NCBI GenBank assembly: GCA_022775085.1
Contig: JALFJQ010000047.1
Span: 36,646 to 100,645, forward strand
Length of the DNA: 64,000 nt
Source: Clostridiales bacterium
GTDB lineage: Bacteria > Bacillota > Clostridia > Oscillospirales > Oscillospiraceae
Direction of reading: 5' to 3'
Shown piece by piece: positions 29,077-36,925 of the stretch. The notes under the pieces are model-generated. The model worked only from the letters and a program-made list of their open reading frames with translations. It did not search any database and was not told the origin of the DNA. Position 1 is the first letter of the stretch, and each line of letters starts with the position of its first letter. The translations under genes were made by a program, and so were the position numbers.

Positions 29077-29952
29077 TTACGTTTTCACATTCAGCACCAC
29101 GATGGCTGCCAGCACCAGGGCAATGCCTACGAAGGCGGGAATGGTCAAAGCCTCGCCGAACACCAGCGCCCCGGCGGCTGTTGCCACCACCGGCTCAATG
29201 GAAGCCATGATGGCGGCCGCGCTGGCCCGCATATTGCTGAGGCCCACGGTGTACAGCAGGTACGGCAGCACCGCCGTCACAAAGGCGGTGACAACCAGCA
29301 GGAGCAGAAGACTCCCCGGATTGGGCACAGTACTGATGATTCCGGCGATTTCCACGGGATTGCACAAAACCAGCGCTCCCGCCGCGCCGAACAGAAAGGC
29401 GTAGGTGGTCACGGTGAGGGGCTGATACTTGCGCAGGGCGAAGGTACCGAAAATGCTGTACAGTCCGTAGCCCACAGCGGACAGCAGGCCCGTAACAAGA
29501 ACCATGGGCGAAAGACTCGATGCCGACCCAACGCCGGACACCAGCACACAGCCCCCGAAGGCCATGGCCGCACACAGCAGCTTCCTTCCGGTAATCTTTT
29601 CCCGGAAGAAAACCGCGGACATGAGCATCACCCAAATTGGAGACGTATACAGCAGAATCGCCGCCACGGACAGGGAAGCCATGCTGATGGTGGTAAAATA
29701 GCACACCGTAAACATCAGCAGACTGACCAGGCCCATGCCCAGAAACAGCCAAATATCCCTGGGCTGAATTTTCAGCAAATTCCGGTCAAAAACGCCGGTA
29801 ATCAGCAAAAAAAGCACCGCGCCGAACAAAATCCGAAGGCAGGCAATTTGCAGAGAGGAAAAACCGTAAGTCCCCAATTTCCGGACAAAAATGCCCATAA
29901 TGCCCCAAAGTGTCCCGGCGGACAGCACAAACACCGGTGCGAACTTCTTCAT
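29077..29952 (-). CDS. EamA/DMT family transporter
   Basis: ~10 TM segments, two EamA-like repeats. Confidence 0.85.
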   Translation of the reverse strand: MKKFAPVFVLSAGTLWGIMGIFVRKLGTYGFSSLQIACLRILFGAVLFLLITGVFDRNLLKIQPRDIWLFLGMGLVSLLMFTVCYFTTISMASLSVAAILLYTSPIWVMLMSAVFFREKITGRKLLCAAMAFGGCVLVSGVGSASSLSPMVLVTGLLSAVGYGLYSIFGTFALRKYQPLTVTTYAFLFGAAGALVLCNPVEIAGIISTVPNPGSLLLLLVVTAFVTAVLPYLLYTVGLSNMRASAAAIMASIEPVVATAAGALVFGEALTIPAFVGIALVLAAIVVLNVKT

Positions 29953-30078
29953 TGGAATTAAACTCCTTCGGTCAGAGGTTTTTTCAACATTCTACGCATT
30001 TGACCGAAAGAAGTCAATAAGAAAGTGCGCAGTCAGGAGTGAGAAGTGTGGAGCGAAAAACCAACTCCTAACTCCACA

Positions 30079-31137
30079 CTACCCCAAAAAGTACAGCGTA
30101 CACCGCCGCCTGCCAAACTCCATACATTGCTCGTATGTCGGCATATACAAGTCCATTCGGTCGCCCTTTATGTCGCCGCCGCAGTCCTCCGCAGTGGCGA
30201 TGCCGTAGACGTAGGACCCATCGCTGGCCATGATGAACATTCGGGTTCCGTAGGGGATGTACCGTGGGTCAACGGCCACGGTGCCCCAATGCACCACAGT
30301 GCCGGTGGCGGTCACGATGTCGCAGCCCTGGTCGGTGTGGGTGTATGCCGTGGCCCGGACGGTATCCTTGTGCGTATAAGTGAGCACCTCGCCAGTGGGC
30401 AGAGTGATATAGCCGTCGCTGATGACAGGCGCGTCGCTTTTCTCCGCCGTCGGCCCAGCGCCCACACCGATGACCTCGGTGGTGGGCATTTTGGTGACGG
30501 TCTCTGACAGCACCCGGCGTGAATCTTCCTCTCCATTTATGTAAGTGACCTCGGCAGTACACAAAAGCTCCCCGTCCTCCCCCTGGGTGAGCACCTCCTC
30601 GGTGCCCTGGGGCAGAGTACCGTCGCTGCACCGGGTCACCTCATGGGGAATGGTGGTGGTATAGGTCTGGCACAGGGTCTCCACCCGGTCAATGCGCAGG
30701 ATCATGCCGTCGTAGGTCTCTTCGTCCAAACCATGGGAGACCACGTCCTCTCCGGACACATCCAGATTCAGCCGGTGCAGCAGTTCTCCTGCCGTTTCTC
30801 CGAAACTGGTGGTCTGCGTGGTCTGCCCATGGTATTGGACAGTTATTTTCCGGGCCCGGCAGACTGTGATCTCTGCCGCGCCCTCCACCGCCTGGGTGGT
30901 GAAGGTATCCTCTTCGCTGAGGGTGACGCCCGCCTGACCCAGAACCTCCTCCGGATCCGTGGCGAAGGTGGTGTAGGTCACCACCCGCTCCCCGTCGGTA
31001 ATGACGTAGGTTTTGGCAAGGGCCGTCTGAGACAGCAGCGCCGTCATAGCCAGCACCAGAATCAGCGTCAGCGTCAGTACATACAGGCGCGTCAGCAGGA
31101 TCTTTCGTCTGAGGATCTTGGATTTGGTTTTTGCCAT
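30079..31137 (-). CDS. YabE-like protein with DUF348, G5 and 3D domains
   Basis: VITDGERVVTYTTFATDPEEVL repeats; C-terminal ATAYTHTDQGCDIVTATGT...GTRMFI...DRMDLYM. Confidence 0.8.
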   Translation of the reverse strand: MAKTKSKILRRKILLTRLYVLTLTLILVLAMTALLSQTALAKTYVITDGERVVTYTTFATDPEEVLGQAGVTLSEEDTFTTQAVEGAAEITVCRARKITVQYHGQTTQTTSFGETAGELLHRLNLDVSGEDVVSHGLDEETYDGMILRIDRVETLCQTYTTTIPHEVTRCSDGTLPQGTEEVLTQGEDGELLCTAEVTYINGEEDSRRVLSETVTKMPTTEVIGVGAGPTAEKSDAPVISDGYITLPTGEVLTYTHKDTVRATAYTHTDQGCDIVTATGTVVHWGTVAVDPRYIPYGTRMFIMASDGSYVYGIATAEDCGGDIKGDRMDLYMPTYEQCMEFGRRRCTLYFLG

Positions 31138-31520
31138 AACAGCACCTCCCTCAAATCTACAGCCGTGAAGCAGATTTCTGCCGATTTCAGCAAATAGTAA
31201 CAATTTGTATCCGTCAGTATTCCGCCTGAGGATATTATAGCAAATTCTAATTATTAGTCAAGTATTTATCGTTATTTCATTGAAATATTTGATTTTTTGA
31301 TTAAATTAGTTCTATATTTATCAAAGTCGGCAGCTCTTATTTTGTCAGGTTCTGTCGATTCGCGGCGATATTTGATGTCGAAAAGTAACAAATATTTACA
31401 TCAGCTGTCGAATTCTGTTATTGTCTGGCGGAATCCGCCGTCTGTAGATTGCACACCTGCCGGGTCCATTTCTATTTGATTTTTTGGTAATTTTGGCAGT
31501 TCTTTTTCTCTCTCGGGACA

Positions 31521-31549
31521 TTGACTTTTGCAAAAAAGTGTGCTAAATT
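31521..31549 (+). promoter_or_regulatory. promoter of T-box/thrS transcript
   Basis: TTGACT-17 nt-TAAATT. Confidence 0.55.
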
Positions 31550-31554
31550 TTCGT

Positions 31555-31806
31555 CTAGAAAGGCTTTGACGAAGACACGCGCTCCGGTAAGATTCCCAGA
31601 GAGGATGCCGCCTTGGTGAAAGGCACCCGTACCCCTGCCGTCAGCGTCACCACTTCCGAGCCGCAGGTCGGAAATGTCCTGCCGGGTGCGCCCGTTATGG
31701 CGTCAATGAGTGGCTCCGGTTTCCGGGGCAACCAGGGTGGAACCGTGGAATACTGCTTTTACTGTATCCCACCCCTGATTTGTTCAGGGGATGGGCTATT
31801 TTTATG
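31555..31806 (+). ncRNA. T-box leader (threonyl), specifier candidate ACC at 31649-31651
   Basis: CAGGGTGGAACCGTG T-box sequence, terminator CCCACCCCTGATTTGTTCAGGGGATGGGC TATTTTT, ACC-ACTTCCGAG specifier context, thrS downstream. Confidence 0.85.
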
Positions 31807-31835
31807 CCTTCCCCAATTAAAAGGAGGTAAAACCT

Positions 31836-33632
31836 ATGTCCGAAGAAAACCTGTACACCTTTGAAAACCCCGAGTACCGCAAGACCTACTGGCACACCTG
31901 CTCCCACATCATGGCGCAAGCCGTGAAGCGCCTGTGGCCCGAGGTGCAGCTTGCCATCGGCCCCGCCATCGACGAGGGCTGGTACTACGACTTTGACGCT
32001 CCCTTCTCCTTCACTCCCGATCACCTCAGCCAGATCGAAGCCGAGATGAAGAAAATCTGCAAGGAGCGCATCCGCATTGAGCGTAGCGAGAAGCCCCGAG
32101 CCGAAGCCATTGCCTACATGGAGGGCAAGAACGAGCCTTACAAGGTGGAGCTGATCAACGACCTGCCCGAGGACGCAGTGATCTCCTTCTACACCCAGGG
32201 CGAGTTCACCGACCTGTGCGCCGGCCCCCACCTGGATCACACCGGCCGGGTCAAGCACAACGGCTTCAAGCTGACCAAGTCCTGCGGCGCCTACTGGCGG
32301 GGCGACTCCAAGCGGAAGATGCTCCAGAGAATCTACGGCATCGCTTTCCCCAGCAAGGACGAGCTGGACGAGTACCTGAAAAAGCAGGAGGACGCCCTGA
32401 AGCGGGATCACAATAAGCTGGGCCGGGAACTGGAATACTTCACCACTGTGGAATCCATCGGTCAGGGCCTGCCCATCTTGCTGCCCAAGGGTGCCAGGGT
32501 CATTCAGACCCTGCAGCGCTGGGTGGAGGACGAGGAACAGAAGCGGGGGTATCTTCTGACCAAGACCCCTCTGATGGCGAAATCCGACTTGTATAAAATT
32601 TCCGGTCACTGGGATCATTACCTCGATGGTATGTTCGTGCTGGGCGACCCCAACGACGAAAGCAAGGAGTGCTTCGCCCTGCGGCCCATGACCTGCCCGT
32701 TCCAGTATCAGGTGTTCCTGAATCGTGCCCGGTCTTACCGTGACCTGCCCATGCGGCTGGGCGAGACCTCTACCCTGTTCCGCAACGAGGACTCCGGCGA
32801 GATGCACGGCCTGATCCGTGTGCGCCAGTTCACCATTTCCGAGGGCCACCTGATTCTCCGTCCCGACCAGCTGGAGGAGGAGTTCAAGGGCTGTCTGGAG
32901 CTGGCAAAATACTGCCTGGGCACCGTGGGTATGCTGGAGGACTGCACCTTCCGCTTTAGCCAGTGGGATCCCGCCAACCCCAAGAACAAGTACGAAGGCA
33001 CCGCCGAGCAGTGGGAGACCGCGCAGGCCGTCATGAAGCAGATTCTGGACGATCTGAACGTGGAGTACACCATCGGCATTGACGAGGCCGCCTTCTACGG
33101 CCCCAAGCTGGACATTCAGTACAAGAACGTCTTTGGCAAGGAGGACACCATCGTCACCATCCAGATCGATATGCTGCTGGCGGAGCGGTTCGGCATGGAG
33201 TACACTGACGCCGACGGTCAGAAGAAGCGTCCCTATATTATCCACCGCACCAGCCTTGGCTGCTATGAGCGGACGCTTGCCTACCTGATTGAAAAGTACG
33301 CCGGTGCCCTGCCTCTGTGGATGATGCCCACCCAGGTGAAGGTCATGCCCATCACCGACCGGGCCCACGAGTACGCAAAGAAGCTGGTGGAGGATCTGAA
33401 CGGCGTAAACATCCACGCCGAGGGCGACTACCGCTCTGAAAAGCTGGGCTACAAGATCCGCGAGGCCCAGATGCAGAAGATCCCCTATATGCTGGTGGTC
33501 GGCGACCGGGATATGGAAAACGGCACCGTGTCCGTCCGTACCCGCAAGGGCGACGATTTGGGTGCCATGACCCCCGCCGAGTTCACCGCCAAGTGCCTCA
33601 TGGAGATCGCCTCCAAGAGCAAGGAAGTGTAA
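31836..33632 (+). CDS. thrS: threonyl-tRNA synthetase (lacks TGS domain)
   Basis: CHIMAQAVKRLWPEVQLAIGP; class II motifs; T-box upstream. Confidence 0.95.
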   Translation: MSEENLYTFENPEYRKTYWHTCSHIMAQAVKRLWPEVQLAIGPAIDEGWYYDFDAPFSFTPDHLSQIEAEMKKICKERIRIERSEKPRAEAIAYMEGKNEPYKVELINDLPEDAVISFYTQGEFTDLCAGPHLDHTGRVKHNGFKLTKSCGAYWRGDSKRKMLQRIYGIAFPSKDELDEYLKKQEDALKRDHNKLGRELEYFTTVESIGQGLPILLPKGARVIQTLQRWVEDEEQKRGYLLTKTPLMAKSDLYKISGHWDHYLDGMFVLGDPNDESKECFALRPMTCPFQYQVFLNRARSYRDLPMRLGETSTLFRNEDSGEMHGLIRVRQFTISEGHLILRPDQLEEEFKGCLELAKYCLGTVGMLEDCTFRFSQWDPANPKNKYEGTAEQWETAQAVMKQILDDLNVEYTIGIDEAAFYGPKLDIQYKNVFGKEDTIVTIQIDMLLAERFGMEYTDADGQKKRPYIIHRTSLGCYERTLAYLIEKYAGALPLWMMPTQVKVMPITDRAHEYAKKLVEDLNGVNIHAEGDYRSEKLGYKIREAQMQKIPYMLVVGDRDMENGTVSVRTRKGDDLGAMTPAEFTAKCLMEIASKSKEV

Positions 33633-33644
33633 ACAAACCAAACA

Positions 33645-33677
33645 CCTGCCGCGTTTTTTCGCGGCAGGCGTTTTTCG
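33645..33677 (+). terminator. rho-independent terminator after thrS
   Basis: CCTGCCGCG-TTTTTT-CGCGGCAGG CGTTTTT. Confidence 0.8.
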
Positions 33678-33872
33678 GTTCCAGCGGGAAATTCAGTTGA
33701 CAGCGGACAACCAGGGCGGAATGCTGAGATATTTTGAGGATAATTTCAAAATCCGTCCATCCCGGAGGGATGCCATAACTTTCAGCTGTCAACTCCCCAC
33801 GTGTTCTGTGTCAACTGAATGACAAGTTCCCTTCCAGTGCGCATTTTTTTGTAAATTCCATCAAAATATGGG

Positions 33873-33916
33873 TTGAATTTAAGCCAGATATGTGATACGA
33901 TAAGGTTGTATCGATA
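33873..33916 (+). promoter_or_regulatory. promoter of metF/acs cluster with TATCGATA palindrome near +1
   Basis: TTGAAT-17 nt-TACGAT AAGGTTG TATCGATA. Confidence 0.45.
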
Positions 33917-33987
33917 TGGGCGGGGTGCGCCCGTGTGCGGACAGAAAAATCGCACTGCGTGTGCCGCGGATCAGGAGGAGAAAACGT

Positions 33988-34929
33988 ATGTCCGTTGTGG
34001 ACATTTGGAACAGGCATGACACCCTTTCTTTTGAGGTGTTCCCTCCCAAAACCGATGTCGGTATGGCGGATCTGTGCGGCAGGGGCGGCGTTCTGGAACA
34101 GCTGTACCCCCTGCTCCCCGACAATATCTCCTGCACCTACAGTGTGGGCGGCACCGATGCGGGCAAAAATCTGGAAGTGCTGGACAAGGTCGTATCAGAC
34201 GGTAAAACCGCCGCCATGACCCATTTCACCTGCGCCGGCAACACAAGGCAGAGCGCCGCCGCCCAGCTGCGGACCTGTCTGGAGCACGGGATTAACCACG
34301 TGCTGGCTCTGCGGGGCGATCTGCCTGCGGGCTGGGCCGACACAGGAAGCGACTTGCAGTGCGCTGGTGATCTGGTGGCTCTTATCCGTCAGGAATTCGG
34401 AGACCGCTTCACCATCGCCGTGGCGGGCGCGCCGGAGGGGCATCCGGGCAGCCGCTCTCTGGAAACGGACATCGACGCTTTGAAGCGAAAGCAGGACAGC
34501 GGTGCCGATTATATCATCACCCAGCCGTGCTGGGATATGGATGCCTTCCGCTATTGGCTGGACGCCATCCGGGCCGCCGGGATCCGGCTTCCCGTGGATG
34601 TCAGCGTGATGCCCGTTTTGGATCAGGCGGAAACCATCAGCGCGGCTCTGAGCCGCGGCGGCTTTGCGATTCCCAAGTCACTGTGCGGAATTCTCTCCGA
34701 AAACTGGATTCTTCCCAATCCCTTCACAAAGGACACCTTCGATGCCGACGCGGAGCGAAAAAGGGCAGATTTTAAGAAGGCCGGACTGGAATACACCGTC
34801 AATCAGATTCACGAATACAGGCGATGCGGCGCGGGCGGCATCCACCTGCTCACCCGAAACCGCTTCGAGGACGCGGCTCTGATCGTCAGGGAATCCGGCC
34901 TGTTGAAAGAGTTGAAAGTTGAGAATTGA
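33988..34929 (+). CDS. metF: methylenetetrahydrofolate reductase
   Basis: LSFEVFPPKTD, THFTCAGNTR, ADYIITQPCWD; RBS AGGAGG before ATG at 33988. Confidence 0.88.
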   Translation: MSVVDIWNRHDTLSFEVFPPKTDVGMADLCGRGGVLEQLYPLLPDNISCTYSVGGTDAGKNLEVLDKVVSDGKTAAMTHFTCAGNTRQSAAAQLRTCLEHGINHVLALRGDLPAGWADTGSDLQCAGDLVALIRQEFGDRFTIAVAGAPEGHPGSRSLETDIDALKRKQDSGADYIITQPCWDMDAFRYWLDAIRAAGIRLPVDVSVMPVLDQAETISAALSRGGFAIPKSLCGILSENWILPNPFTKDTFDADAERKRADFKKAGLEYTVNQIHEYRRCGAGGIHLLTRNRFEDAALIVRESGLLKELKVEN

Positions 34930-34994
34930 AAGTTTTTCTTCTCAATTGTCAACTGTCAGCTATCCACAGTCAACTAATATAAGGAGTATCATTT

Positions 34995-35759
34995 ATGCCT
35001 CATACCATTGCTGTTGCCGGTAAGGGCGGCGTGGGTAAAACCACCACCTGCGGCATGCTGATTGATTATCTTTGCAAAAAGAAGAATGGCCCCGTTCTGG
35101 TGGTGGACGCCGATGCCAACTCCAACCTGAACGAGGTTCTGGGCGTAGAGGTGGAGACCTCTCTGGGGCAGATCCGTGAGGAAATGGCCCAGGCCGAGCT
35201 GAAGGGCACCATTCCCTCCGGCATGACAAAGGCGGACTACGCCGAAATGAAGTTCAGTCAGGCCCTCATTGAGGATGACGACTTCGATATGCTGGTCATG
35301 GGCCGCACCCAGGGCAAGGGCTGCTACTGCTACGTCAATGGCGTACTGCAATCCCAGGTTGCCAAGTACGTTCCCAACTATTCCTACGTGGTCATGGACA
35401 ACGAAGCCGGTCTTGAGCACATCGCCCGGGGCACGCTGCCCCACGTGGACACCATGCTTTTGATTTCCGACTGCTCCCGCCGGGGCGTTCAGGCTGTGGC
35501 CCGGGTGGCGGAAATGGTGAAGGAAATGAACCTGAATCCCGGCCAGATGGGCCTGATTATCAACCGGGCGCCCGGCGGCGTGCTGGATGACGGCGTGAAG
35601 GTGGAGATCGAAAAGCACGGTCTCAAGCTCTTCGGCGTGCTGCCCCAGGACGAGGCGGTGTACCGCTGCGACTGTGACGGCGAACCTTCCGCAAAGCTGC
35701 CCGAGAACGATCCCATGAAGGTCGCGTTGAAGGGCATTATGCAGTCCATCGGGCTGTAA
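34995..35759 (+). CDS. cooC: CooC/AcsF-type ATPase (copy 2)
   Basis: AVAGKGGVGKTTTCGML; VVDADANSNLNEVLG; NEAGLEHIARGT. Confidence 0.88.
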   Translation: MPHTIAVAGKGGVGKTTTCGMLIDYLCKKKNGPVLVVDADANSNLNEVLGVEVETSLGQIREEMAQAELKGTIPSGMTKADYAEMKFSQALIEDDDFDMLVMGRTQGKGCYCYVNGVLQSQVAKYVPNYSYVVMDNEAGLEHIARGTLPHVDTMLLISDCSRRGVQAVARVAEMVKEMNLNPGQMGLIINRAPGGVLDDGVKVEIEKHGLKLFGVLPQDEAVYRCDCDGEPSAKLPENDPMKVALKGIMQSIGL

Positions 35760-35770
35760 TTAAGAAGGAA

Positions 35771-35869
35771 TGTCATTCCGAGGGAGCGAAGCGACCTTGG
35801 AAATCCGTTCTCTTTTTGCGGGGTACGGATTGCCACACCAGTGACATCGGTCACTGGTTCGCAATGACA
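35771..35869. repeat. TGTCATTCCGAG...GCAATGACA inverted-end repeat
   Basis: Directly read; shares GGATTGCCACACCAGT and TGGTTCGCAATGACA with 47891-48014. Confidence 0.6.
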
Positions 35870-35962
35870 TCTAAAATCTGTAAGTGACGCGGGACGCGGT
35901 TGATTTCCACGTTCTACGCCCTAATATAAATCATTCAAAATCAATCAAGGGGGAAAAACACT

Positions 35963-36904
35963 ATGGCTTTCACACCCAAGACGGCTCCCTTCAGCGGCAA
36001 GATCAATGCCGTGACGCTGGGCACCGGTGACAAGGCAATCGTCATCGGCGGCCAGAACGTGATGCCGTTCTACACCTTCGATGCGCCCATTGAGAACGCT
36101 CCCAAGATCGGCATTGAGATCTCCGATCTGGCAGCGAACTGGGACGCTCCCGCTCTGAAGGAATTCTACGCGGGCTGCACCACCATGGCAGACTTCGCCA
36201 AGAAGGCTGAGACCATGCCCGGCGCCGACTTCCTGTGCCTGCACTTCGAGTCCGCCGATCCCAACGGCGAGAACCGCTCCGTTGCCGACTGTGTGGCCGA
36301 TGCCAAGGCGGTTGCCGACGCTGTGACCATGCCCATCGTCGTCATGGGCTGCAAGAACATTGAGAAGGACGGCGAGCTGTTCAGCAAGATCGCCGAGGCC
36401 CTGCAGGGCAAGAATATTCTGGTTCTGTCCGCCCGCAACGAGGACTACAAGACCGTCGGTGCTTCCGTTGCTCTGGCTTACGGTCAGAAGGTGGGCGCTG
36501 AGACCGCTGACGACATCAACCTGGCCAAGCAGCTGAACATCATGCTCAAGGGTCTGTCCATCAACCCCGAGAACATTGTCATGAACATCGGCACCGCCGC
36601 CGTGGGCTATGGCTTCGAGTACGTGGCTTCCACTCTGGACCGCGTCCGTCTGGCCGCTCTGGCTCAGTCCGATGCCGACCTGCAGATGCCCATCATGTCC
36701 CCTGTGTCCCCCGACGCATGGAGCGTGAAGGAATCCACTGCCACTGAGGAAGACGAGCCCGCATGGGGCAGCCGGGAAGAGCGCGCCATCGACATGGAAG
36801 TGTCCACCGCCGCCGCCAACCTGACCGGTGGTGCCGATGCCGTCATCATGCGTCATCCCGCCGCTGTTGCCACCATCAAGAAGTTCATCACTGAACTCGT
36901 CTAA
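35963..36904 (+). CDS. acsD: corrinoid iron-sulfur protein small subunit
   Basis: 313 aa TIM-barrel CoFeSP small-subunit-like sequence, followed by acsC. Confidence 0.9.
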   Translation: MAFTPKTAPFSGKINAVTLGTGDKAIVIGGQNVMPFYTFDAPIENAPKIGIEISDLAANWDAPALKEFYAGCTTMADFAKKAETMPGADFLCLHFESADPNGENRSVADCVADAKAVADAVTMPIVVMGCKNIEKDGELFSKIAEALQGKNILVLSARNEDYKTVGASVALAYGQKVGAETADDINLAKQLNIMLKGLSINPENIVMNIGTAAVGYGFEYVASTLDRVRLAALAQSDADLQMPIMSPVSPDAWSVKESTATEEDEPAWGSREERAIDMEVSTAAANLTGGADAVIMRHPAAVATIKKFITELV

Positions 36905-36925
36905 TTCGGAAGGAGGATACATACA

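Noticed and set aside
28420-29961. 513-aa plus-strand ORF opposite rsmA and EamA genes
   Set aside because: Antisense to two recognised genes
31695-33641. 648-aa minus-strand ORF opposite thrS
   Set aside because: Antisense shadow of threonyl-tRNA synthetase
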